Assembly (NCBI GenBank): GCA_023415035.1
Contig: JAEZLX010000204.1
Coordinates: 1 to 63,370, forward strand
DNA from: Pseudomonadota bacterium
Lineage (GTDB): Bacteria > Pseudomonadota > Gammaproteobacteria > Burkholderiales > Burkholderiaceae_C
DNA length: 63,370 bases
Direction: 5' to 3'
The notes under the pieces are model-generated. The model ran no database searches and was not told the DNA's origin. It saw nothing but the letters and a program-made list of their open reading frames with translations. The position numbers and the translations under genes were made by a program. Positions 7,322-16,569 of this stretch are shown one piece after another. Numbering within the stretch: the first letter of the stretch is position 1; each line of letters opens with the position of its first letter.

Positions 7322-9558
7322 CGCTGCGCCCTCACCACCGAGTGGGTGCGCCGGAGGGCGCGCAGCACGGCGGCCAGGTGCTGTCGATCCCGAACGGCGA
7401 CAGTGAAGCGCATGTCGATCATGGCCTGCGCTGGCTCATCGCCCATGTTCACGTGCGTGATGTCGGCCTCGGCCTGCGCGATCGCGGCGGCCACGCGCGC
7501 AAGCACACCCTTGCCGTTGTTGACCGTGACCATGACGTCGCTCTCGAAGGCGCGTACCGGCTCGTCGGCCCATTCCACGGGCAGGAATCGTTCGCTGTCG
7601 CGCGCCAGTAGGCGCTTGCCGTTGGGACAGTCATCGATGTGCACCACCAGGCCTTCGCCCTGACCCAGATAGCCGATGATGCGGTCGCCCGGAATGGGGC
7701 GACAGCAGCTGGCGTACTGCACCGAGGCGCCTTCGGACCCGTCCAGGCTCACCGTGCCTTGCACCAGCGTCTGGTCGGGACTGGCGCCGAAGCGCTCGCG
7801 GGTGATGAGCAGGGTGTCGGGCTTGGCGCCGGACTCTGTCAGCAGCACGGCAAGCTTGCGGGCGATCATGCTCGCGATGCGCTTACCCATGCCGATGTCC
7901 GACAGCAGTTCGGCGCGCGACTTGCTGCCGGAAAAGCGCAGGATCTTTTCCCAGGTGCCGCGGTACTCGCCGGCCTCGGCGGGCAGCTGGGCAAAGCCCT
8001 CGGAGCGCAGGGCCTGGACCAGCATGCGCTCGCCCAGCTCGATGGATTTTTCCTGCGCCACGGTCTTGAGGTGGTGGCGCAGCTTGGAACGCGCACGGCC
8101 AGTCTTGACGAAGGACAGCCACGAGGCATTGGGCTGGGCGTTGTCGCCGGTGATGATCTCGACCACGTCACCGTTGCTCAGCTCGGTACGCAGCGGGCGC
8201 TGCTCGCCATTGACGGTGGCACCCACGGCGCTGTTGCCCACGTCGCTGTGGATGGCGTAGGCGAAATCGAGCGCTGTCGCGCCGCGTGGCAGCGACAGGA
8301 TCTTGCTCTTGGGCGTGAAGACGTAGACCGCGTCCGGGAAGAGATCGATCTTGACGTGGTCCCAGAACTCGGTGGCGTCGCGCGTTTCCTGCTGGATGTC
8401 GAGCAGGGACTGCAGCCACTGCGTGCCCAGGCGCTCGGAAGTCTCGCTGCCGGGCTCGTTGGCCTTGTAGAGCCAGTGGGCGGCCACGCCCGACTCGGCC
8501 ACCACGTCCATGGCATGGGTGCGCAACTGGAACTCGATGTTGGTGCCGTAGGGGCCGATCAGCGTGGTGTGCAGCGACTGGTAGCCGTTGAGCTTGGGTA
8601 TGGCCACGTAGTCGCGGAACTTGCCCGGCACCGGCTTGTACAGCTGGTGCAGGATGCCCAGGCCCGTATAGCTGTCCAGCAGCTCGGGCACGATGATGCG
8701 GAAACCGTAGATGTCGGTCACCTGCGAGAAGGACAGGTGCTGCGAGTCCATCTTGCGGTAGATCGAGTAGAGCGTTTTCTCGCGCCCCATGATGCGCACC
8801 GGCATCCCGCGCTTGCGGAAGACCTCTTCCACTTCGCTGCGAATGCGTTCGATCAGGTCCTTGCGCCGCGTGCGCGAGCGGTTCAGTGCCTTGGACAGCA
8901 CCTCGTAGCGCCAGGGGTGCAGGAAGCGGAACGACAGGTCCTGCAGTTCGCGGTAGGTGAAGTTCAGGCCCAGGCGATGGGCGATGGGTGCGTAGATTTC
9001 CAGTGTCTCGCTGCTGATGCGATGCCACTTGCTGCGCGGCATGTCGCTCATGGTGCGCATGTTGTGGGTGCGGTCTGCCAGCTTGACGAGGATCACGCGC
9101 ACGTCCTTGGCCATGGCAAGCAGCATCTTGCGGAAGCTCTCGGCCTGGTTCTGTTCGCGGGTGTCGAACTCGATCTTGTCCAGTTTCGTCAGTCCGTCAA
9201 CCAGTTCGGCCACCGTGGTGCCGAATCGCTCAGCCAGGTCGGTCTTGGTGATGCCGCAGTCCTCGATGACGTCGTGCATCAGCGCGGCCATCAGGGCCTG
9301 CGTGTCCAGCTTCCATTCGGCGCACTGCGCCGCCACTGCGATCGGGTGGGTGATGTACGGGTCGCCGTTCTTGCGCATCTGGCCCAGGTGGGCCTGGTCG
9401 GCCAGCCGGTAGGCCTGGCGAACCAGGTCAATGTCGGCCGGGCTCAGGTAGTCGAGCTTGCCCAGCAGCGCAGCGAAACTGGCTGCGGATGCACTTGCCG
9501 AAGCCGCTTGCGCGGCGTCGGAACCGGCGTGGATGGCGGGCTCTGCAAAGCTGGACAT
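7300..9558 (-). CDS. spoT: Bifunctional (p)ppGpp synthetase/hydrolase SpoT
   Basis: This 752-residue protein makes and degrades the stringent-response alarmone. The HD hydrolase domain looks intact: His71, His95-Asp96 and Glu99-Asp100 in LMHDVIEDCG. The synthetase domain follows (about 250-400) with YRKMDSQHLSFSQVTDIYG and QLRTHAMDVVAESGVAAHW. Then come a TGS domain (about 425-490) and a C-terminal ACT domain (about 675-750). An intact HD site points to SpoT/Rel and not a hydrolase-dead RelA. It is the last of a same-strand series scpA-nadB-spoT. Confidence 0.95.
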   Translation of the reverse strand: MSSFAEPAIHAGSDAAQAASASASAASFAALLGKLDYLSPADIDLVRQAYRLADQAHLGQMRKNGDPYITHPIAVAAQCAEWKLDTQALMAALMHDVIEDCGITKTDLAERFGTTVAELVDGLTKLDKIEFDTREQNQAESFRKMLLAMAKDVRVILVKLADRTHNMRTMSDMPRSKWHRISSETLEIYAPIAHRLGLNFTYRELQDLSFRFLHPWRYEVLSKALNRSRTRRKDLIERIRSEVEEVFRKRGMPVRIMGREKTLYSIYRKMDSQHLSFSQVTDIYGFRIIVPELLDSYTGLGILHQLYKPVPGKFRDYVAIPKLNGYQSLHTTLIGPYGTNIEFQLRTHAMDVVAESGVAAHWLYKANEPGSETSERLGTQWLQSLLDIQQETRDATEFWDHVKIDLFPDAVYVFTPKSKILSLPRGATALDFAYAIHSDVGNSAVGATVNGEQRPLRTELSNGDVVEIITGDNAQPNASWLSFVKTGRARSKLRHHLKTVAQEKSIELGERMLVQALRSEGFAQLPAEAGEYRGTWEKILRFSGSKSRAELLSDIGMGKRIASMIARKLAVLLTESGAKPDTLLITRERFGASPDQTLVQGTVSLDGSEGASVQYASCCRPIPGDRIIGYLGQGEGLVVHIDDCPNGKRLLARDSERFLPVEWADEPVRAFESDVMVTVNNGKGVLARVAAAIAQAEADITHVNMGDEPAQAMIDMRFTVAVRDRQHLAAVLRALRRTHSVVRAQRYKPGAG

Positions 9559-9636
9559 GCGCTTACTTTAGCCTGAAATGAAACACCCTCGTTCCGCCGT
9601 GTGTGTTTTCCCCGAAACGCTGTTGCATGTGCTTAC

Positions 9637-11241
9637 TTAAGGTTGCAGCGGGTTCAGGACGGTGGGCCTGGCCTCGGGCAGGCGGTCGGGGTAGTCACGG
9701 CTGAAATGCAGCCCACGGCTTTCGTGGCGCAGCTTGGCCGAACGCACGATCAGGTCGGCCACCTGGACCAGGTTGCGCAGCTCCAGCAGGTCGCGCGTGA
9801 CGTGGAAGCGCGCATAGAACTCCTGGATCTCGGCTTGCAGCAGCGCGATCCGGTGTGCGGCGCGCTCCAGCCGCTTGTTGGTGCGCACGATGCCGACGTA
9901 GTCCCACATGAAGCGGCGCAGCTCGTCCCAGTTGTGCGAGATGACGACCTGCTCGTCGGCGTCGGTCACACGGCTTTCGTCCCATTGAGGCAGAGCCGGC
10001 ACCTCCATCGGGGCCTGGCGGCGGATGTGGGCGACGGCGGCGCGCGCGAAGACCATGCACGCCAGCAGCGAGTTGCTGACCAGCCGGTTGGCGCCATGCA
10101 GGCCGGTGCAGGTGGCCTCGCCGACCGCGTAAAGCCCGGCGATGTCGGTGCGCGCATCCAGACCGGTGACGATCCCGCCGCAGGTGTAGTGGGCGGCGGG
10201 CACAACCGGGATGGGCTCGCGGGTGATGTCGATGCCCAGCCCGGCGCAGCGCGCCAGGATGTTCGGGAAGTGCGCGCGAATGAAATCGGCAGGCTGATGG
10301 GAGATATCAAGGTACACGCAATCCAGCCCGTGCTTTTTCATCTCGGCGTCGATGGCGCGGGCCACGATGTCGCGCGGTGCCAGCTCGGCGCGCGGGTCGT
10401 GGTCGGGCATGAAGCGGTGGCGGCCCAGATGGGCGGGCAGCCGCAGCTGGCCACCCTCGCCGCGCACGGCCTCGGAGATGAGGAAGTTCTTGACCAGCGG
10501 GTGGTACAGGCAGGTCGGGTGGAACTGGATGAACTCCATGTTTGCCACTCGGCAGCCCGCGCGCCAGGCGGCGGCGATGCCGTCGCCCGTGGCCGTGTCG
10601 GGGTTGGTGGTGTACAGGTAGACCTTGCCTGCACCGCCGGTGGCCAGGATGGTGTGCGTCGCGCTGAAGGTCTCGACCGCGTCACGCCCGACGTCGAGCA
10701 CGTAGGCACCCAGGCAGCGCGCCGGGCCATCTGCGGCAGCGGAGCCCGATAGCTTGCGGTCGGTGATCAGGTCGACCAGCATGTGGTTCTCGAAGAACGT
10801 GATGCCGAGCGTGGCGCGCGCGCGTTCAACCAGCGTGGCCTGCACGGCGGCACCGGTGGCGTCGGTGACGTGGGCGATGCGGCGGTGGCTGTGGCCACCC
10901 TCGCGCGTGAGGTGCAGGCCGCCGTTCTCGGCGGTGAAGGGCACGCCCATCTCGCGCAGCCAGGCAATCGCCGACGGGGCATTCTCTACCGTGAAGCGTG
11001 TGGCGGCGAGGTCGCACAGGCCGGCGCCGGCCACCAGGGTGTCCTCCACGTGAGCGTCGAAGCTGTCGCCCTCGCCGAGCACGGCCGCAATGCCGCCTTG
11101 CGCGAGGTTGCTGGCGCCCTCGGAGACGCTGCGCTTGGCGATGACCGCCACCCGGTGCTGCGGCGCCAGGTGCAGTGCCGCCGTGAGGCCTGCCAGGCCG
11201 CTGCCGATGATGAGGACGTCGAAGTGCCGGGAGGTGCTCAT
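9637..11241 (-). CDS. nadB: L-aspartate oxidase NadB
   Basis: This flavoenzyme oxidises L-aspartate to iminoaspartate, the first step of NAD synthesis. The start at 11241 (MSTSRHFD) puts the FAD-binding GSGLAGLTAALHLA at residues about 13-26; an upstream in-frame start at 11271 would add ten residues without function. Other family signatures are SNLAQGGIAA, HPTCLYHP, GEGGQLR and YTCGGI. The length of 534 residues is normal. No nadA or nadC lies next to it; it sits between scpA and spoT on the same strand. Confidence 0.94.
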   Translation of the reverse strand: MSTSRHFDVLIIGSGLAGLTAALHLAPQHRVAVIAKRSVSEGASNLAQGGIAAVLGEGDSFDAHVEDTLVAGAGLCDLAATRFTVENAPSAIAWLREMGVPFTAENGGLHLTREGGHSHRRIAHVTDATGAAVQATLVERARATLGITFFENHMLVDLITDRKLSGSAAADGPARCLGAYVLDVGRDAVETFSATHTILATGGAGKVYLYTTNPDTATGDGIAAAWRAGCRVANMEFIQFHPTCLYHPLVKNFLISEAVRGEGGQLRLPAHLGRHRFMPDHDPRAELAPRDIVARAIDAEMKKHGLDCVYLDISHQPADFIRAHFPNILARCAGLGIDITREPIPVVPAAHYTCGGIVTGLDARTDIAGLYAVGEATCTGLHGANRLVSNSLLACMVFARAAVAHIRRQAPMEVPALPQWDESRVTDADEQVVISHNWDELRRFMWDYVGIVRTNKRLERAAHRIALLQAEIQEFYARFHVTRDLLELRNLVQVADLIVRSAKLRHESRGLHFSRDYPDRLPEARPTVLNPLQP

Positions 11242-11283
11242 GGTCTCAGTGTGGTGGCCGGTGCCCCGCAACGCCGGCGCACG

Positions 11284-12141
11284 TCACGCGCTGTTTGGGG
11301 TGTAGGCGAGCCGGACGTAGATGGGGGCGAAGGCTTCGGCCTGGGTCAGCTCGATCAGCGTTTCCTTGGCCAGTTCCAGCATCGCGATGAAGGTGACGAC
11401 GAGCACCGGAGCGCCCAGGCTGGGGTCGAACAGGTCTCCGAACTCGACGAAGCGCCGGCCCTGCAGTTTGCGCAGCACGATGCTCATGTGCTCGCGAACC
11501 GACAGTTCCTCGCGGCTGATGCGGTGGTGCTGCACGAGGCGTGCGCGCTTGAGGATGTCACGCCAGGCGGCCTGCAGGTCGGCAGGGGAGACGTCGGGAA
11601 AACGCGGCGCGAGCGACTGCTCGACATAGACCTGGGCGCGGATGAAGTCCCGTCCGTACTGCGGCAGGTCGGCCAGGCGCTGGGCGGCGATCTTGATCTG
11701 CTCGTATTCGAGCAGGCGCCTGACCAGCTCGGCGCGCGGGTCCTCGGCTTCCTCGCCGTCTTCCGTCTTTTTCGGCGGCAGCAGCATGCGCGACTTGATC
11801 TCGATGAGCATGGCCGCCATGAGCAGGTACTCGGCGGCCAGTTCGAGGTTGGAGGTGCGGATTTCCTCGACGTAGTTCAGATACTGGCGGGTGACCGCCG
11901 CCATCGGGATGTCGAGGATGTTGAAGTTCTGCTTGCGGATCAGGTACAGCAGCAGGTCCAGGGGCCCTTCGAAGGCCTCCAGGAAGACCTGCAGCGCATC
12001 GGGAGGGATGTACAGGTCACGCGGCAGGTCGAACAGCGGCTCGCCATAAAGCCGGGCCACGGCGACGTGGTCCACCACCGAAGGCAGCACCTTGTCCAGC
12101 CCTTCGGGCGGATCGGCGAGGACAGGACCGTCCTGGCTCAT
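11284..12141 (-). CDS. scpA: Segregation and condensation protein A
   Basis: This 285-residue kleisin subunit bridges the heads of SMC in chromosome condensation. The family signature FEGPLDLLLYLIRKQNFNI lies at residues about 58-76, followed by NLELAAEYLLMAAMLIEIKSRMLLP; the C-terminal winged helix (about 220-280) contains VVTFIAMLELAK. It has an N-terminal extension of about 50 residues. It sits 46 bases after a DUF3460 gene and 42 bases before nadB, so the three are probably co-transcribed. scpB is not in the window. Confidence 0.95.
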   Translation of the reverse strand: MSQDGPVLADPPEGLDKVLPSVVDHVAVARLYGEPLFDLPRDLYIPPDALQVFLEAFEGPLDLLLYLIRKQNFNILDIPMAAVTRQYLNYVEEIRTSNLELAAEYLLMAAMLIEIKSRMLLPPKKTEDGEEAEDPRAELVRRLLEYEQIKIAAQRLADLPQYGRDFIRAQVYVEQSLAPRFPDVSPADLQAAWRDILKRARLVQHHRISREELSVREHMSIVLRKLQGRRFVEFGDLFDPSLGAPVLVVTFIAMLELAKETLIELTQAEAFAPIYVRLAYTPNSA

Positions 12142-12187
12142 GGGTTCCAGCGCGGTGGCGTGGCGACCGTGCCTGGGAGGGCCGGGG

Positions 12188-12400
12188 TCAGTACTGGCCC
12201 GGTTCCGTCTGGTAGACGTAGGGCTTCTGCGGCACGCGGGCCTTTTCGGCCTGCTGCTGGAATTCGCGGTCGATCTGCTTGTCCCACAGCAGGGCGCGGC
12301 CCTTGCGCTGCTCGTCCTCCAGGTGCGGGCGGCTGGACTTGAGCTGCTCGATGAACTGGGTGGCGTCAGAGGTGTAGTGCGGGCGACCGAAAATGGACAT
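12188..12400 (-). CDS. DUF3460 family protein
   Basis: This 70-residue, charged, cytoplasmic protein starts MSIFGRPHYTSDATQF and matches the small DUF3460 family found in Burkholderiales next to scpA. No function is known for the family. It has no membrane segment, cysteine pair or signal. The neighbouring scpA 46 bases downstream suggests shared transcription. Confidence 0.85.
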   Translation of the reverse strand: MSIFGRPHYTSDATQFIEQLKSSRPHLEDEQRKGRALLWDKQIDREFQQQAEKARVPQKPYVYQTEPGQY

Positions 12401-12450
12401 GCGCTTCTCTCTCTAGGGAGTAAGTGACCAACAGGGGGTAACCCGGCATT

Positions 12451-13533
12451 TTACCGGTCTGGCGCGGCCACTGCGGCCAGGGGCTCGACCGAGCGGCTGT
12501 CCCAGTTGAGCACGGTCTCGCGCACGGTCATTCGAGGGGCCAGGGTCGGGAACTCGCGCCGGATCACGTCGGCGGCGAACCGGGCCATGAAACGGGACTT
12601 GAGTTCGGCACGCGCCCGGTCCACGCCGATGTCCTCGTAGGGCACCGAGGAGAGGATGAGGAAGCCGTCGGACGGGATGCGGCCTGAGGCCATGTTGCCC
12701 TCGATGATGGCCGCCGCCTTGCGGATCGGGTCGGCCAGGTCGGGGCTGTAGGGGCCGATGATGAGGGCGACATTGGGCAGATGCAGCCAGTCGAAGCCGC
12801 GGCCGACGCAGATCACCCACTCGTGGTGCTCGATGTCCAGCGCGCGCTCGGTCTCGCACAGGGCCTGGATGTGGGCAAGGTTGCCTTCGAGCAGGGGTTG
12901 CAGGTCGGCCCGCATGCGCGCGGGCATGTCGGGCAGCAGCTGCTGCAGGCGCGCCGGCAGCCCGGGCAGGTCGGCATCGCACAGGTCGGCCATGGACAGG
13001 GTCTGGCCATCCTGGCCGTGCAGCACCAGGGCCTCCTCGTCGGTTTCGAAGCCGCAGACCAGCGGAAAGACCGTGCCATGGCCGGCGCCGAACAGCTGGC
13101 AGACCTCGTCGCGGATGCCGAAGGTGTGGGTCATGGCATCGGCGGTGCGGTAGTGAAAACCGGCGCATCCGCGGCGCTCGTCGCCCTTCGAGTAGTGGTA
13201 GGTGATCATGAGCAGGGCCTGGCGTCCGCTGCCGACTACCTTGCCGACCGCGGCGGTCAGCGTCTCGCCCAGGTGGGGCCAGCCGAGGTGGAAGATGCCG
13301 CCGAGGTTGCGGAAGGGCAGGATGATGCCCTTGGGCGTGCGCGTGGCCACCGGGATGTTGATGCGGCCGTCCATGCACTTGAGCACCAGAATGGCCGTGG
13401 GGTGATTGGCCAGGTAGCGCCGGCGCGCGAGCCAGGCCTCGGGGCTGGCGTATTCGCTGGCGTGGCGGCGTGCCAGGTCGAACAGCCAGTCGATGCGTTC
13501 CTGGATGGGGCGGTGATGGACGGTGGTCGGCAT
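12451..13533 (-). CDS. Beta-carbonic-anhydrase-like protein with widened zinc site
   Basis: This 360-residue protein has the beta-carbonic-anhydrase signature C-x-D-x-R (Cys53, Asp55, Arg57 in KCMDGRINIP) followed by LPFRNLGG, which resembles the family's VRNAGN. The remaining zinc ligands would be His113 and Cys123 in YHYSKGDERRGCAGF; their spacing of ten residues differs from the usual H-x-x-C and is close to that of carboxysomal CsoSCA. It would interconvert CO2 and bicarbonate in the cytoplasm; there is no signal peptide. It follows the SulP transporter gene by 23 bases, suggesting they act together on bicarbonate. Carbonic anhydrase activity is inferred, and the C-terminal 200 residues match nothing I recognise. 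Confidence 0.7.
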   Translation of the reverse strand: MPTTVHHRPIQERIDWLFDLARRHASEYASPEAWLARRRYLANHPTAILVLKCMDGRINIPVATRTPKGIILPFRNLGGIFHLGWPHLGETLTAAVGKVVGSGRQALLMITYHYSKGDERRGCAGFHYRTADAMTHTFGIRDEVCQLFGAGHGTVFPLVCGFETDEEALVLHGQDGQTLSMADLCDADLPGLPARLQQLLPDMPARMRADLQPLLEGNLAHIQALCETERALDIEHHEWVICVGRGFDWLHLPNVALIIGPYSPDLADPIRKAAAIIEGNMASGRIPSDGFLILSSVPYEDIGVDRARAELKSRFMARFAADVIRREFPTLAPRMTVRETVLNWDSRSVEPLAAVAAPDR

Positions 13534-13556
13534 GTCATCTCCCCATCAGGCCTAGC

Positions 13557-15200
13557 TCAGAGGCAGGGGTGTAGTTTTTGCTCGAAGCCCGACCGCCGTA
13601 TCAGTGACAGGGGTTGCTCGTTGAGCCCGGTCATGCTGAGTTTGCCATCGCGCTTTTCCAGTGTCTGGTGCAACTGCTCCAGCGCGTCCAGACCGGTGGT
13701 GTCCAGCGATATGAGCTGGCTGGCGTCGAGCACCAGGTGCGTGCCCGGGGGGGCCCACTCCATTTCGGCCGTGAGCGGGTCGATCTTGGCCACGGCACCG
13801 AAGAACAGGGACCCGTACAGCCGGTACACCACCTGCCGGCCGTCGCGGGAGACCGGGTCCACGCGGAAGATGCTGCTCTGGCGACGCACGAACAGTACGA
13901 AAGCCAGCGCCAGACCCAGCTCCACGGCGACTGTCAGGTCGAAAACGATGGTGACCAGGAAGGTCGAGACCATCATCAGGCGGTAGTGGTTGCTGAACTG
14001 GCGCAGGCGCACGAATTCCTTCCACTCGCCCATGTTCCAGGCCACGAACAGCAGCACGCCCGCCAGCACCGCCAGCGGGATGTGCTGGGCCAGCGGGGCC
14101 GCCAGCAGCACCACGGCGGCCAGCGTCAGCGCGTGCACGATGCCCGCCACCGGCGAGGTGGCGCCGGAGCGGATGTTGGTGACCGTGCGCGCGATGGTGC
14201 CGGTGGCGGGCATGCCGCCGAAGAAGGGCACGACCGCGTTGGCGATGCCCTGGGCCATCAGTTCCTGGTTCGGATCGTGCTTGGGGGCGTCGCCCAGCTG
14301 GTCGGCCACGCGGGCGCACAGCAGGGACTCGATGGCGCCCAGGATGGCGATGGTGAGCATGGGCGTGACCAGCTGCTTCACGGTCTCCCAGGAGAAGGCA
14401 GGCAGCTCGAAGGCGGGCAGCGACTGCGGGATGCCTCCGAAGCGCGTGCCGATGGTTTCTACCGGCAGCTCCATCAGCCAGGCGGCGAACGAGAGCGTGA
14501 CCAGCGCCACCACCGGCGCCGGCAGGCGCGATGTGGCGCGCAGCGCGGACACCACCTCGATCTGGTCGAGCTGGCGGCGGAACTGCGAGTCCACCGCCCA
14601 CAGGCGCGGCCAGATGAACAGGCCGATGACGCATATCACGCCCAGTGCCAGCGCCCAGGGGTTGAAGCTGTCCATGTGCTGGGCGAGGGTGCCGATCTGG
14701 TTGAAGAAGTCGGCGGGCATTTTGTCGATTTGCAGACCCAGCAGGTCGCGCAGCTGCGACAGCCCAATGAGCACCGCGATGCCATTGGTGAAGCCGATGA
14801 CCACGCTCACCGGCACATAGCGCACCAGGGTGCCCAGCCGCAGCAGGCCAAGCAGGAACAGCAGCACGCCGGCACCGGCCGTGGCGATCAGCAGGTTGGC
14901 CACGCCGTAGCGCTCGACGATGCCGTAGACGATGACGATGAAGGCGCCGGCGGGGCCGCCGATCTGCACCGAGGTGCCGCCCAGCGCGGCGATGATGAAG
15001 CCGGCGATGATGGCCGTCCACAAACCCGCCTCGGGTTTGAGGCCGGAGGCGATGGCGAAGGCCATCGCCAGCGGCAGGGCCACGATGCCCACGGTGGCGC
15101 CTGCTCCGATGTCCTTGCCCAGACGCTCCTTGTTGTAGCTGCGAAGATCGGACAGCAGCCGTGGACGGAAGGGCGCCAATGGGGGGAGGTTCATCGACAT
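13557..15200 (-). CDS. SulP family anion transporter with STAS domain (bicarbonate candidate)
   Basis: This 547-residue protein has about 12-14 membrane segments (residues about 30-420) and a C-terminal cytoplasmic STAS domain (about 440-547, with LVLDASQLISLDTTGLDAL). The core carries family sequences such as GLKPEAGLWTAII and FGGMPATGTIARTVTNIRSG. SulP members move sulfate, bicarbonate (BicA-type) or dicarboxylates. The carbonic-anhydrase-like gene 23 bases downstream on the same strand favours bicarbonate. No sulfate-assimilation gene is nearby. Substrate remains inferred. Confidence 0.88.
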   Translation of the reverse strand: MSMNLPPLAPFRPRLLSDLRSYNKERLGKDIGAGATVGIVALPLAMAFAIASGLKPEAGLWTAIIAGFIIAALGGTSVQIGGPAGAFIVIVYGIVERYGVANLLIATAGAGVLLFLLGLLRLGTLVRYVPVSVVIGFTNGIAVLIGLSQLRDLLGLQIDKMPADFFNQIGTLAQHMDSFNPWALALGVICVIGLFIWPRLWAVDSQFRRQLDQIEVVSALRATSRLPAPVVALVTLSFAAWLMELPVETIGTRFGGIPQSLPAFELPAFSWETVKQLVTPMLTIAILGAIESLLCARVADQLGDAPKHDPNQELMAQGIANAVVPFFGGMPATGTIARTVTNIRSGATSPVAGIVHALTLAAVVLLAAPLAQHIPLAVLAGVLLFVAWNMGEWKEFVRLRQFSNHYRLMMVSTFLVTIVFDLTVAVELGLALAFVLFVRRQSSIFRVDPVSRDGRQVVYRLYGSLFFGAVAKIDPLTAEMEWAPPGTHLVLDASQLISLDTTGLDALEQLHQTLEKRDGKLSMTGLNEQPLSLIRRSGFEQKLHPCL

Positions 15201-15284
15201 GAGTCGATGTTACCGCTTGCAACGCGCCTCGGTATAGGGACAGTGCTACCCTAGGCGACACCCCCTGCAAGCAAGGACCGCTTC

Positions 15285-15806
15285 ATGCGATTGATGTCAC
15301 GTTCCCGCCACATCCTCGGCCGCGCCGCCCTGGCGCTGGCCATGGGCGTGTTCCTGGCGGCCTGCGACCCGAAGGCCATCAGCGAGCTGGAGGAGGGGGT
15401 GTCCACCGAGGCGGACGTGCGTGCGCGCTTCGGTCCGCCGGAGGTCGTATGGGAGGGCGATGACGGCGCGGTGATCTACGAGTACAACCGCCAGCCGGAG
15501 GGCTACCAGAACTACCACATCACCATCGGCCCCGACGGCACTATGAGCGCTTTGCGGCAGGTTCTCAACGAGCGCACCTTCGCCCAGATCCGGCCGGGCA
15601 TGTCCATGGAGGAGGTGCGCAGGACGCTGGGGCGGCCGATGAAGGTCGTCGAATACCCGCTCAAGGGGGAGACCCACTACGACTGGCGCTGGCGCAACGG
15701 GCCCAACGAAAGCGACTCGCAGGTGTTCACGGTGGTGTTCGGTTCCGGGATGACGGTGGTCTCGACCATGTCGATGCGCGATCCCGATCTGGACCGTCGC
15801 CGCTGA
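15285..15806 (+). CDS. BamE/SmpA-like lipoprotein with two BamE-type repeats
   Basis: This 173-residue protein has a signal peptide ending in the lipobox FLAAC, with the modified cysteine near residue 27. Two similar units follow: one around EEGVSTEADVRARFGPPEVV and one around QIRPGMSMEEVRRTLGRPMKVV, each like the SmpA/OmlA (BamE) fold. The residue after the cysteine is aspartate, which in E. coli keeps lipoproteins in the inner membrane. True BamE has one such domain, so this is a relative and not a sure BamE. It is divergent from the SulP gene and ends 5 bases from a convergent YoaK-like gene. Confidence 0.8.
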   Translation: MRLMSRSRHILGRAALALAMGVFLAACDPKAISELEEGVSTEADVRARFGPPEVVWEGDDGAVIYEYNRQPEGYQNYHITIGPDGTMSALRQVLNERTFAQIRPGMSMEEVRRTLGRPMKVVEYPLKGETHYDWRWRNGPNESDSQVFTVVFGSGMTVVSTMSMRDPDLDRRR

Positions 15807-15811
15807 AAGGT

Positions 15812-16552
15812 TCAGTGCGATTGCAGCTGCCGCCAGTCGTCCAGCGCCGGGCGCAGCACCAGCAGCAGTAGCGCCATGGCCAGTGGCAGGGTGCTGATGT
15901 ATCCGAGCGTCTTGAAGCCGTAGGCGCCGGCGACGCCGCCCACGAAGAAGGCCGCGATCAGGCGCAGGTGCACGTGCAGTCGGCGCCGGTCGGCCAGCAC
16001 CGGCGGCTGGCCGGGCAGCCGGTTGACGTACAGCAGCTTGCCCAGCTCGATGCCCAGGTCGGTCACTAGGCCGGTGACGTGGGTGGTGCGGATGGTCGCC
16101 TTGGAGATCTTCGTGATCACCGCGTTCTGCAGCCCCATGATGAAGCACAGCAGGATGACGGTCGATGGCAGGAGGATTGCCACCTTCTGGCTGATCGCCG
16201 TGCCGAACAGCCCGAAGACCAGGAGCAGCAGGGATTCGAGCATCAGCGGCAGGCCGTAGGCGCTGCGCAGGTGGCGGCGCATCCCCCAGTTGACCGTCCA
16301 CGCCGTGGTCATCGCGCCCAGCAGGAAGGCCAGAAAGGCTCCGAGGCCGGCCACGACCATCGTCAGCTGGCCGAGCACAAGGTTGTCGGCCACCGACGAG
16401 ACGATGCCCGTCATGTGAGAGGTGTATTGGCCCACGGCCAGAAAGCCGCCGGCATTGGTGGCGCCGGCCACGAAGGCCAGCACCGTGCCCAGCCGCAGAT
16501 CCGCCTCCGGCGTGCGCTGCACGCTGGTGAAGCCGCGGATGGGGGCGAACAT
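15812..16552 (-). CDS. YoaK/DUF1275 family membrane protein
   Basis: This 246-residue protein has about six to seven membrane segments. The family sequence GATNAGGFLAVGQYTSHMTG is at residues about 30-49, and ITKISKATIRTTHVTGLVTDLG at about 147-168 is also characteristic. The family has no firmly known function; transport has been proposed. It begins 17 bases after the metG stop and may be co-transcribed with it. Confidence 0.85.
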   Translation of the reverse strand: MFAPIRGFTSVQRTPEADLRLGTVLAFVAGATNAGGFLAVGQYTSHMTGIVSSVADNLVLGQLTMVVAGLGAFLAFLLGAMTTAWTVNWGMRRHLRSAYGLPLMLESLLLLVFGLFGTAISQKVAILLPSTVILLCFIMGLQNAVITKISKATIRTTHVTGLVTDLGIELGKLLYVNRLPGQPPVLADRRRLHVHLRLIAAFFVGGVAGAYGFKTLGYISTLPLAMALLLLVLRPALDDWRQLQSH

Positions 16553-16569
16553 GCGCTTGGCCGTCGTGC

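Noticed and set aside
7639..9576. 645-residue plus-strand frame opposite spoT
   Set aside because: Antisense to a full set of HD, synthetase, TGS and ACT domains; no independent evidence of coding.
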